The translations under genes were made by a program, and so were the position numbers. Of a DNA stretch of 32,528 bases, positions 24,381 through 32,528 are shown piece by piece. The stretch spans positions 744,576 through 777,103 of the forward strand of contig WELB01000041.1 in assembly GCA_009602725.1 (NCBI GenBank), read 5' to 3'. The DNA is from Spirogloea muscicola (Eukaryota > Streptophyta > Zygnematophyceae > Spirogloeales > Spirogloeaceae). The notes below the pieces were generated by a model that saw only the letters and a list, made by a program, of their open reading frames with translations, was not told the DNA's origin and searched no databases. Numbering within the stretch: position 1 is the first letter of the stretch; each line of letters begins with the position of its first letter.

Positions 24381-24855
24381 CACCTTGTCGGTCAATCCTT
24401 CACGATTCTTCTTCTATGCGCTGGCCTTTCTACAGCCATCGCTCCCTTTCTTAAAGTATACTTTCATTTGTGCCGATCTTTCACCACCATCGCCTCCTTC
24501 TAGGAAAACCCGTGTCTTCGCCCTGTTCCTTAGCCCATCCTAGACCAGGGACTAGCTTTGTGTAGCCCCACCCTTTGCACTTCCTTTGCACTACGAATCA
24601 ACAGTGTGTTGGATCCCGCTTGACCTCATTTTCCACTCCAGGCGCACCGCACATCTATCTCCAAAAGACCTTGCTCATGCGGGACAATTTGCAAAAAGTG
24701 TGTTAGCGCTTTTAGGCCCTTCAGGTACTAAGCTTCCTTCTGAGGTCGTCTCGTAGCTAGCTGAGTGATTTTTCTCCCGGCACCTTTTTGGCTTTTTGGA
24801 CCTTGTCCGTTCTTTTCGGGCTGGCTTCTCCCAGCCCTTGGTCCCAAAGGTAGAG
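24381..24855 (+). repeat. Stem-loop and GTGTAGCCCC modules
   Basis: A hairpin variant at about 24418-24455 (GCGCTGGCCTTTCTACAGCC, ATCGCTCCCTTTCTT) is followed at 24550-24662 by the module first seen at 4709-4815 (AGCTTTGTGTAGCCCC; CGCTTGACCTC; GGCGCACCGCACATC). A full pre-hairpin and hairpin follow at about 24798-24840 (GGACCTTGTCCGTTC, CGGGCTGGCTTCTCCCAGCCC). Another LINE copy begins right after. Confidence 0.6.
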
Positions 24856-25600
24856 AGCCACTTCACCACTCACATGCTGAGATGCCCCACTGGACCAGAA
24901 GTGGTGGGCATTCACAACCTCCTTCGCGATGCCCTGGCGAGCTTGATGCGCGACGCCGGCTACCGTGCGGTCGTGGAAGTCAACAATACCATGCCTATCA
25001 CCACGGACGCCCAGGGACGTCATCATCGCCGAACACTTGACATTGTGGGCGTGCAACCTGGTGGAGGACCACGGGCCCTGGTCGACGTTGTTGTTACGTA
25101 TGCATAGAAAGGCCCAGCATCGACACACATCGCTGGGCATGCAGTGGGCGGTGCAGAATAAAGAAAACTGCGGCACTACTCCGATTACCCCCAATGCTGT
25201 CAGATCCTGCCAGCGGCAATCGACATCTTTGGCTGTCCGGGTCCTCGTGTCCACCTTCTCCTTCAAAGCATTGCCAATCTAGGCTACACTCGACGTGCAG
25301 ATGTGTTTCCGGCTGAGATGGGCTTGCCAGCTGCATATCTGTCGCTCTTGCAACGACGAGTCTCGGCCTGTTTGCAGCGTGCTCGGGCTAGTGCCTTGCA
25401 CCAGAAAGCTGGGCGAGCTCTACTTGGTGGCAGAAGGGCTCCGTTTCTGGCATTTAGTATTCATGCATCAATAAGTGACCTTTATATTTTGACCCGTGGT
25501 TGTTGAGCGGGTCAATCTGCTGTAGGTTATGTATATCTGTAGATGTGCTTGCCTTTGTACTTGGCCATTTGGCCTACATTAGTTTCTAATACACGGAATT
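24856..25600 (+). mobile_element. LINE copy with zinc-knuckle to 3' UTR, degraded
   Basis: The frame begins SHFTTHMLRCP, then IHNLLRDALASLMRDAGYR, RRTLDIVGVQPGGGPRALVD and VVVT, matching the duplicated unit in the 10886 copy. Homology continues through 25110-25300 in changing frames (LRHYSDYP, AIDIFG). It ends with RRVSACLQRARASALHQKAG and SISDLYILTRGC, stop at 25504. The 3' UTR 25503-25595 is the one shared with 17274-17366. No reverse transcriptase is present. The subfamily differs from the 11906 copy, since SACLQRARA replaces SLQRSMARA, and the minus-strand copy at 31100-31310 belongs with this one. Confidence 0.75.
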
Positions 25601-26375
25601 CCACTTCTCACCTTCCCAGCCCCTACCCTCTGTGGGCGAGCAATTTCATTTCTCGCGATCTTGTCCATTTGATACGGGCTGGCCTTTTCATCGCCCCCCT
25701 TGGGTGAGCTTTCTATTCACAGCCTCCACCTTTTATTGCGCGCAGGCCGAGCTTTGGCGGCGGCCTCCGGTCTCCGTCAGGGCGACATCTTTCCGCCGGC
25801 TAGCTACTCAGACTTGCATCTCCTGACTAGAGGTTACTGAGCGTTCCTGACTAGAGGTTACTCAGCCCAGCATCTCTGATTTGCGGCTGCTCAGCAGGGG
25901 TTACCGAGTGTCTCGTAGCAGCTTTGTTTCTGTTACTTAGCGCTTCCCCTGGCCCCCTTCTCGTACTCTGTTCATTCTTTTTCGGGCTGGTTGTTCCAGC
26001 CCCTATTCTCAATGGGCGAGCACTTTCTTCCCTGGCTGATGTCTTAGTCCTAGTCCTTCGCACTCCGGCTCCTTCAGACCTTGTCCATTCCTTTGGGCTG
26101 GCCTTTCCCACTCCGCGCTTCCTCACTCTTTCCCAGCCACCGGTCAATCTGGCCGCGCTTTCTTCTTTTCCCATCGCTGCTCCGCCTCTTCGGACCTTAT
26201 CAAATATTTTCGGGCTGGCTTCCTCCATTGTTCATACCATTTTCTGGGCTGGCCTCTCCCAGCCACCGCCCTCTTCTGGAAGCGTCTTTCTTCTCTTTTT
26301 CCACAGCCCTCGCCCCCTCTGGCAGAGCCACCTTCCTGACAGAAGAAAGTGCTCGCCCATTGAGGATAGGGGATA
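25601..26375 (+). repeat. Head-to-tail array of LINE ends and stem-loop modules
   Basis: Several very short element ends are stacked. They are YSDLHLLTRGY-stop at about 25802-25840; a partial duplicate (CTGACTAGAGGTTACT twice) at 25825-25862; and SISDLRLLSRGY-like sequence at about 25867-25905 with a full 3' UTR and the hairpin GGGCTGG 25984-25990 / CCAGCCC 25996-26002, tail CACTTTCTTCCC. Further hairpin modules lie near 26085-26170 (tail GCGCTTTCTTCTTTTCCC), 26195-26228 and 26248-26300 (tail GCGTCTTTCTTCTC). A minus-sense module (AGAAAGTGCTCGCCCATTG) closes the array at about 26343-26370. Spacing is roughly 50-120 bases, giving a minisatellite-like look. Confidence 0.7.
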
Positions 26376-26399
26376 GATAACAGAGCAAGCTGCTTCACC

Positions 26400-27400
26400 T
26401 GTGGGCGGAAGTTCAATCATCGGCGATCACCGGCCTCAGATGACGGCAGTGCAACCATCCCCCGTGGCGCCAGGGGGGGGCGGCCCCCTGCGCCCAGTGG
26501 AACTCGGCGAGGGAGCGACGGGACCGCGGCGGGCGCCCCATTGGCCGGCCCTGCGATCGTGCGGCGAAGCTTCGCCCGGCCCCGGGGACAGAGCGGTCGC
26601 GTGGCAGGTGGAGCAGAAGCCCGGGCGCGTCAACGCCCGAGGCGCTGGCGGCCAATGGAAGCGCCGCTGCTACCGGGCATCGAGGAGCAGTCGAGGCCGA
26701 CGACCTTTTCAACGCCGTTTCCACGCGCCTTCCCAGGTAGTGGCTGCTTCCCCACCCAGGAAGCTTCTGAGAAGCTGGAGGACCCGGGAGTGGGCGGGAG
26801 CCCCGACTTCACGGGGCTTCATCAAACGTAGCTGTCGGCACTAACGGGGCCGGGCGGCCCGCCAGTAGGGCCCCTCAGGGCGGGGGCGTGCCACGGCGGC
26901 CCGATGGGGCGCATCCGACGGCAGCGCCGGGAGGGGGGCGAGCGCACGGGCAGCCTGCCCGGGGGCGAGAAGACGGGGCGCCGCGATTCGAGTTTTCCCG
27001 TCCGGCCCGCGCTGCAACGGCCCCCTCCTCATCCCCTNGTCTGAGCGCGATCCGGAGGGCAGGCCGAGGGCCTGAACGGCTACCTCCGGCTGCAGGCCGG
27101 GCGGGCACGCAGGGACAGGTTGCGGCGCCTGCAGCTGCAGCGCCAAAGCGGCCGCTGCATGGCGCCGGCGAGCTGGCTCTGAGGTCCAGGCCGAGGCCAG
27201 CGGGGAGGCCTCGCTGCGGCGCGGAGGATCTGCGCAGCAAGGGCGCAGGCCCGGGCGGTGTGCCGCCGGCTGCGCAGGCTGCGGCCTGCTGAGGGAGCAC
27301 CCGGAGCAGGAGCGAGGCGCGGGCAGGCTAGGCGGGCGCCGGAGCACGTCAGCGGCGCGGCCAGGTTGGCGCGCCCGAGAGCGCCCGCGTCGCGCCTTTG
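26400..27400 (+). promoter_or_regulatory. GC-rich island upstream of the glycosyltransferase
   Basis: About 1 kb of very GC-rich sequence, with an N at 27039, ends at the predicted start codon. Long frames on the minus strand (for instance 26841-27779) are Ala/Arg/Pro-rich, span the real first exon in antisense, and are rejected as genes. It is inferred to be promoter plus 5' UTR. No TATA box or clear repeated motif was identified. Confidence 0.45.
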
Positions 27401-29693
27401 ATGGACCCCAGGGCTCCTGCGGGTGCTCTGACAGCAGTTCCAGCACCGGCAGGGCCGCTGCCGCCCGCCTGCAAGGCGGCCGAGGGTTGGCCGCTTCGTG
27501 AACGGGACCCTTGGCGCGCCGCACATAAGTCAGGGACGGCGCTGGCGCCAGCACCGCTGGCGTTGCAACTGCTACTGGCGGCCACCGTGCTCGTGTCCTG
27601 CGCATCCTTGATTCTAGTTGGACCGGATGTCGTCCTCCGGAACGCCAACCACCTGGGGCGGAGTTACTGCAGGCTCCATGCGCGCGATCGGCCTGGCGCC
27701 GACGGTGCAACTGCCTATGACTCGGCGACCGAGCTGCCCAGACTCCGTATTGCCATTGTGAGCTGTGCGGATGACTCACAGGGCGCCCGCTCCAAGCAAA
27801 ATTTCGACGGTCTGATGCAGCTCACCGGTGCCACCAAGGAGTCGTACGCCAAGCGTCATGGTTACACGTTCATTGACGCCAGTGACGTCATTGACCACAG
27901 GTACGATTCCTGCTCCACTTCCTCCCCTCCAATTTGCACAGACTGGATCAGGTTGACACATGGTCGAGCAAAACGATGCGTGTTGGGGGAATTGAAATTG
28001 GTAACCAAGTGAAGAAAACCTCAGTCACACTCTTGCATGTGGTCAGATTCACAGGTGGAAGTCATTGACAGGAGCCCAAGACGCCTAGATTCACAATTAA
28101 GTCAATATTTAGTGTCAGTTGAAGTCGGTCTCATATACTTAGCCAGGCTTGTGTGGTGGCTTCCTGTGGTTGTGGCTATTGGGGTTGCATAAGAGGGTGC
28201 AGATGCTATCAGCGAGGTGGACATTTGGGTGGTCAGAATTTAATGATCGCGCTGGTTGCGCTTTGCAGTCGGCCAGCGAGCTGGAGTAAGATAAAGGCTG
28301 TATTGGCGCACCTCCGCGAATACGATATTGTCTTTTGGACGGACGCTGATTCCCTGGTTGCAAACCACGACGTGTCGCTACAGGAAGTCCTCCTCTTTGC
28401 AACAGGGGGGCGAAATTTGGACAATCTTCCTGATCTCATTCTTACAGGTCAGCATCCCCAGTTTCAAGCTCGGAAGTATATGTACCTCATCAATTAGCAG
28501 ACAGCGTCCTTGTAAGCCTTTGCCCTGTAGTGGTGTGCAGATTAGGGCAGCCGAGTACTTGTAGGCAATTTATGTAGAGACTCAGCATCTCACTCCTGAA
28601 GCTTTGTCAGCACCAAAACACTGCTCTAGGATCTAGCCTGTGTCATACTGTGTATTAGCTCTCTCAATGTAAGACTGTGCTGGTCAGGGGGCTCAAGTCG
28701 GAAGAGAGAAGAAGTCCGGTCTACAGCTCCAAGATTAAGTGCTGCAAGCCACGTGTTATTCACTTTCCACCAGGACCTTGAGTTCATGATACTGCTCTTA
28801 GAGCGTGGCAGGACTGCACAGACCAGTTGAGATTTGTGTGGCAGCAAGCAGCCCACACAGTCTCTGTACACTAGGGACAATGCGGACTGGCCGTTGGGCA
28901 TTGACCTGCAAGAAGATGCTTCACCTGACACTTTCGTACCCCTGAATTTTGCTGCAGCGGACATGTCAGGCGTGAATGCCGGGATGTTCTTCCTCCGGAA
29001 TACAACATGGAGCCACGAGTTCTTGGAACACTGGTGGAACCAGACGAGCTATGTGCTACCGTTTGGGCTGTCCAAGAGTGGTGATAATGACGCGCTCAAG
29101 AGCCTCATAAGCGACATGCCACCCGAAGACCTGCGGCAGCACGTTGCCATCTCTCCAGCACAGGTCAGCTAATGCTTGCCATGGTAGCTAGTCTTACTGT
29201 CACGTATAGTATCACTGTCCCGCTAGGTGTGCAGGCCATGAGCAGGCCACTTTTAAAAGCCCGTCAATCTTTATGGATGTACCCATCAGCTAGACAGACG
29301 GTTATCAAGTGGAAATCTTTTTGCAACCTTGTTAAGATTGTGCTATAGGAACTGTAGAGTCTGTGTGAGGCTCCACGGATGTCAGGTGGCCGTCACTTCA
29401 GGAGAGCGAGTTTGGACAGTGACACTGATATTGCAATCCGATCATAACCATACAGTGAAGCTTTCCCCATGCAGTGCGCTTTCAATTCATACCCATGGGT
29501 CGTGAATATGAAAAACTACGTCCGGCTGATGCGATGGTCGCACTTCCTTTGGCGTGGCGCCTACTCGCGCGGTGACTTCATGATCCATCTCGCAGGCCTC
29601 AATGACAAGCGCAAGTATGCGCTGGGGGTGCTGCAAGGGCTGCGGCAGCATCACTTGTACCCGCCAATGTCCTATGCACGGAAGCTCTTGTAG
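27401..29693 (+). CDS. GT34-like (GMA12/MNN10 family) Golgi glycosyltransferase, 4 exons
   Basis: Predicted type II membrane glycosyltransferase of the galactosyl/xylosyl/mannosyl transferase family GT34. Exons: 27401-27900, 28269-28447, 28958-29163, 29475-29693 (phases 2, 1, 0), giving 367 aa. A Pro/Ala-rich cytosolic tail precedes one hydrophobic anchor (about residues 51-73). The lumenal domain follows: LRIAIVSCADDSQ, ESYAKRHGYTF, PASWSKIKAVLAHLREYDIV, FWTDADS with the metal/sugar-nucleotide DxD motif (about D192-D194), MSGVNAGMFFLRNTTWS, DNDALKSLI and the late FMIHLAGLNDKRKYALG. ATG at 27401 is chosen as the first in-frame Met before the anchor. Activity in xyloglucan or another wall glycan is plausible, but the acceptor cannot be deduced. 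The short link between LILT and NAGMFF is closer to fungal-type members than to land-plant xyloglucan xylosyltransferases. Confidence 0.87.
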
Positions 29694-31080
29694 TCACTGT
29701 CAAGCCCGCCAAGAAGATCAAGCCGGCAAACACAGCTGCTCTCATGGCAACTCATAGATGGCCTCGGCAGGTTGCGAAGAGGCAGCTTGCAAATGGGCAG
29801 TCTCTCAGGAGGAGTGACTGGCGGTGTTCAGCCTGTCTGGCTGCTTCGCTGCACTATCTAGGGCCATGCAGGAACAGTAAAGGGGAGCATTTGCTGGCTT
29901 GGCAGGAGCAGCGCAGAGGGCTCCCTCAACCCTGAAGACAGAGTAGTTGTGAACTCGTCATGGTCTGCTCTGTAGTGGCTGCAATGTCAGCGGAGGAGCC
30001 CAGGTCAAGCATCAGTAATCTGGTTGCAGATCGTTCAGTGATGATACTCCATTCAATTCATTCATTAGGCTCCTCATGGGAGCACTAGTAGCAGTAATTG
30101 GCCATGCAGCACTCGTCCCCTCTTGGTGACGGTCCTCAGCGGACTTGAGTTCCGCCGGCCCTCCCTCTGCGTGGCGTTTAAGTGAAGCAGGAATGAATCA
30201 GAGCTTCCGCGGCAGGAACATATTGGCTGGCGAAAGGGGCATGCCGAGGACACAGAAGTGCAGCAGCATGTCTCCACAGACCATGATTGAGGAGATGCCC
30301 TTTCCATGTATTAGCTTAAATGATCTGCTCATAAAGGCAACCTGTGTTCTCTTACCTGGTGTTTTTGGATGCTTGATAGTAGCATGTTACTGCGGTGCTT
30401 TCAGTGCATGTTCCTGGCAAGAGTGTTGCGAAGAGCTGCAAGCGTACTGTGCATTGACCTGTCCATGGTGCAGATGGGGCAAAGCACTGCTAGCAGAATG
30501 CAATTGTGGCTTGTTAGACTTCCAGTGCTGCTGAGTAGAATTTCCTACTGACTGTTGTCTATTTGCCTGCCTCCTTCACTGCTCACTCACTACACGCGAG
30601 GTGATGATTGAAGAACCAGCCCTGCTGAGGCCGCCAATGCGAAAATTGCATTCTCAGAGCCAGTTGTCTGGGACGTTCTGCACTTCTGACCATCTGTACT
30701 GCTGCATGAAACACCACCCTTCTGTCTCTTGTCACGTGCCACCCCTTCTGCTCCCCCCAAACCCGCCTCCCTTCTCCCTTCACCTTGCAATTGCTGCTGA
30801 GTAAAATTGGATAACAGATGGGAGACTGCCACACAGCAGGTCAAGGCCATGAGCTAGTCTGGCTATCATCTGATGTGCCATGCCATATATGCAGTCAATG
30901 GCGCCTGAGAGACGTGTGAACAGGAGTTAGTCAGCCTCAGGCTCTGAGCACAAATGGTGGCCGACAGAGGTCAAAGCGCCTGCCACGAGGTACAAAATGG
31001 GAAAGGTCAAAGCGAGTATTGTGTGTTAAGTGCCAGAGCAGGGACAATTCGAATGCAAGCACATCCGCAGATGTAAGCCG
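29694..31080. other. 3' flank of the glycosyltransferase, no gene recognised
   Basis: The start is presumably the 3' UTR of the glycosyltransferase. A plus-strand frame at 30145-30534 is Cys-rich near its end, but it has no signal peptide at its start, no relation to the Cys-rich pair and no supporting exons, so I do not call it. No clear stem-loop module was noticed before 31080. Confidence 0.5.
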
Positions 31081-31320
31081 CCTGCTGCCTTGCTGACCCG
31101 CTCAGTGACTATGAATTAGCACACGAAGGTCGCTAAATTGATGGCAAAAGCCAAAGTCCAAGCCCCTTCTGCTACCGAATCGAGATCGCCAAGCTTTCTG
31201 GTGCAGAGCATGCGCCCGAGCTCGCTGCAGACAGGCTGAAAAGCGGTCATGCAAGTACGTGAAAATGTGGGTCTGCTGCGGGCAAGCCCTTGTCGGCCTG
31301 CACAATCTCACTAGATGGAC
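31081..31320 (-). mobile_element. 5'-truncated LINE coding fragment
   Basis: The minus-strand frame contains RFSACLQRARAHALHQKAW and ends SDLRVLIHSH followed by a stop near 31108. It matches the end of the 24856-25600 copy (RVSACLQRARASALHQKAG), so both belong to one subfamily. The stop and its flank read toward 31081. Confidence 0.7.
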
Positions 31321-31639
31321 AGCTTATATCAGCGAACATCTCAAGCAATGTATAAAGTGGAGAACCTACTGATCAATAGAAGTCAACTGCGGCTGGTAGG
31401 AGGTGATCACAGCGGGTGTAGTTGACACTGCAACCCCTTTTGTTCTCCCCTACCCAGTGTCTGGCCAGCAATGTAAGTCAACGCAGGCCTTCGTACGCCT
31501 TGGTGACAACGACAACAGCGACGAATCAAGGCAAAGCTCATCCAAAGTGGGGCGACAGCCATGAAAGCCCCGCAAGAGCTGTTGATTCCTTTTGGCAAAG
31601 TTTCAGAATATTCACTTGAAGACGTGGCCAGGGTGAGGC
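31321..31639. other. Unassigned spacer between LINE fragments
   Basis: No gene or repeat module is recognised in this short spacer. Confidence 0.4.
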
Positions 31640-32190
31640 AGTGGCCGTTCGGGCCAGTGAGATGGAGTGTGTATTAAGAGAAACAGCGCTTCCAAATTGA
31701 CTGGTGGCTGTGAGAGGCCAACCCAAACGAATCCCTGGAATACACGGTCTTCCCTGGACAAGGTCTGGAGGGGCCGGGTGGCGTAAAAAGCAAGATACTA
31801 ATCTCGAAGCCGGCAGCAAAGCACGAAGTCCGGCAGCAAGGGAGCTCTCAGTAACCGCGAGTTAGTAAGTGCAAGTCAGAGTGACTTGCAAGCGAAATGT
31901 TTTGTCTTTTTTCCCAGGCGGATGGAGGGCCTGAGTGGCTATGAAGAAGAATGAGCTCGCCCATTGAAAAGAGTGGCTAAGCTCCCAGCCACCGCCCTCT
32001 TCTGGAAGTGTCATTCCGACACACTGCTGAGTATAAAGGCAAGCATATCGACAGACGTACATCACCTGCTAAGAGTCCGTCTGTCTCGCTCAGTAAGCGC
32101 GAGTCAGCACGTAGAGGTCGCTAACTGATGCCCGAACCCCAGACGGCAATCGACAAGAGAAAGTGCTCGCCCATTGAGGATAGGGGCTGG
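31640..32190 (-). repeat. Minus-sense LINE ends and stem-loop modules
   Basis: A hairpin-type module at about 31680-31770 (CTGGTGGCTGTGAGAGGCC, then GGACAAGGTCTGGAGGGGCC) matches the plus-sense one at 5400-5460. LINE termini on the minus strand read SDLHLLTRGY-stop near 31852-31885 and SDLYVLTRAY-stop near 32088-32125. A complete minus-sense module at about 32155-32215 has GGGCTGG at 32184-32190 pairing with CCAGCCC at 32196-32202, and the tail GAGAAAGTGCTCGCCCATTG. One plus-sense tail variant (CAGCCACCGCCCTCTTCTGG) lies at about 31995-32015. Confidence 0.6.
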
Positions 32191-32214
32191 AAAGGCCAGC
32201 CCAAAAAGGATCGA

Positions 32215-32528
32215 CAAGCCCTCTTTTGTCTTTGGGTCTTGTGTCCTGCTACCGTATGCGTGTATCTATGTGCCCACAGCGGGTCCCAGGCGATTGCTTT
32301 GCATCGCCGGGCTGGTCGCCTCTGGTTTGCGCAGCGGGGTTGCTCTTTCCCCCCCCCCCAGCATCTCTGATCTGCGGCTGCTTAGCAGGGGTTACTGAGT
32401 GTCTCGTAGCAGCTTTGTTTCTGTTACTTAGCGCTTCCCCTGGCCCCCTTCTCCCCCACCACCCCTTCTTTTTCGGGCTGGTTGTTCCAGCCCCTATTCT
32501 CAATGGGCGAGCACTTTCTTCTTTCTTC
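32215..32528 (+). mobile_element. 5'-truncated LINE copy running to the window end
   Basis: Sequence from about 32225 closely matches 11632-11809 (TTGGGTCTTGTGTCCTGCTA, ACCGTATGCG), in a disturbed frame. It ends SISDLRLLSRGY-stop at 32398. The 3' UTR carries GCGCTTCCCCTGGCCCCCTT, the hairpin GGGCTGG 32475-32481 / CCAGCCC 32487-32493, TCTCAATGGGCGAGC and the tail CACTTTCTTCTTTCTTC, which runs off the window. It is the clearest example of the TTC-repeat tail. Confidence 0.8.

Noticed and set aside
25601-26375. Stem-loop array as a classical minisatellite
   Set aside because: Units differ in tail sequence and some include coding termini, so stacked truncated insertions explain them better than unequal crossing-over of one unit.
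26841-27779. 312-codon minus-strand frame
   Set aside because: It runs antisense to the first exon of the glycosyltransferase and through the GC island. It has no recognisable domain and an N in the middle.
28858-28957. Possible extra or longer exon 3 of the glycosyltransferase (reads TRDNADWPLGIDLQ)
   Set aside because: The frame looks plausible, but no acceptor with the required phase after exon 2 was found. Starting at 28958 gives a phase-correct family match.
30145-30534. Cys-containing 129-codon plus-strand frame as a third Cys-rich paralogue
   Set aside because: It shares none of the motifs of A and B, has no signal peptide and no supporting exon structure.

Overview
The window is eukaryotic nuclear DNA, most likely from the green-plant lineage. 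I favour a streptophyte (charophyte) alga or an early-diverging land plant and cannot name a genus. The reasons are a plant-type family 1 glycosidase spread over 13 exons, a plant-like acireductone dioxygenase, short GT-AG introns of roughly 90-500 bases, GC-rich promoter islands carrying ACGT-core (G-box/ABRE-like) motifs, and abundant non-LTR retrotransposon debris. Single N characters at 7330, 8691, 14585-14586 and 27039 lie in or beside homopolymer or very GC-rich tracts, so local assembly errors are possible.

Five spliced host genes can be reconstructed with consistent intron phases. They are acireductone dioxygenase (+, 606-2777, 7 exons), two paralogous secreted cysteine-rich proteins of unknown family (+, 7725-9080 and 15164-16559, 4 exons each with identical phases), a secreted GH1 beta-glucosidase (-, 22368-18304, 13 exons, 517 aa), and a GT34-like type II membrane glycosyltransferase (+, 27401-29693, 4 exons, 367 aa). 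The dioxygenase belongs to methionine salvage. The glycosidase and glycosyltransferase act on secreted or wall glycans and glycosides. The Cys-rich pair is probably extracellular. Nothing suggests that the five genes form one pathway.

Most of the remaining sequence is repeats. About fifteen 3' ends of a non-LTR (LINE-like) element occur on both strands, nearly all severely 5'-truncated. They are recognised by a C-terminal protein motif SDLxLLxRGY-stop. It is followed by a 3' region with a short perfect stem-loop (GGGCTGG...CCAGCCC) and, in place of poly(A), a TTC-rich tail. The longest copy (10886-11809) keeps a zinc-knuckle/nuclease-like C-terminal domain, duplicated in tandem. Copies are often stacked head to tail, each starting just after the TTC tail of the previous one, and stem-loop modules without any ORF form arrays (5400-6560, 12440-12960, 24380-26375, 31640-32190). 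The clusters sit just upstream of the promoter island of all five genes.

Layout: 1-330 LINE ends; 430-2777 dioxygenase; 2778-5400 no recognised gene, two repeat modules; 5400-7320 repeats interleaved with a GC-rich island; 7725-9080 Cys-rich gene A; 9081-14050 intergenic with two stacked LINE copies and many modules; 14050-16990 GC island and Cys-rich gene B; 17000-18300 AT-richer intergenic with one isolated LINE 3' UTR; 18304-22970 glycosidase and upstream region; 23000-26375 repeats; 26400-29693 GC island and glycosyltransferase; 29694-31080 nothing recognised; 31081-32528 LINE fragments.
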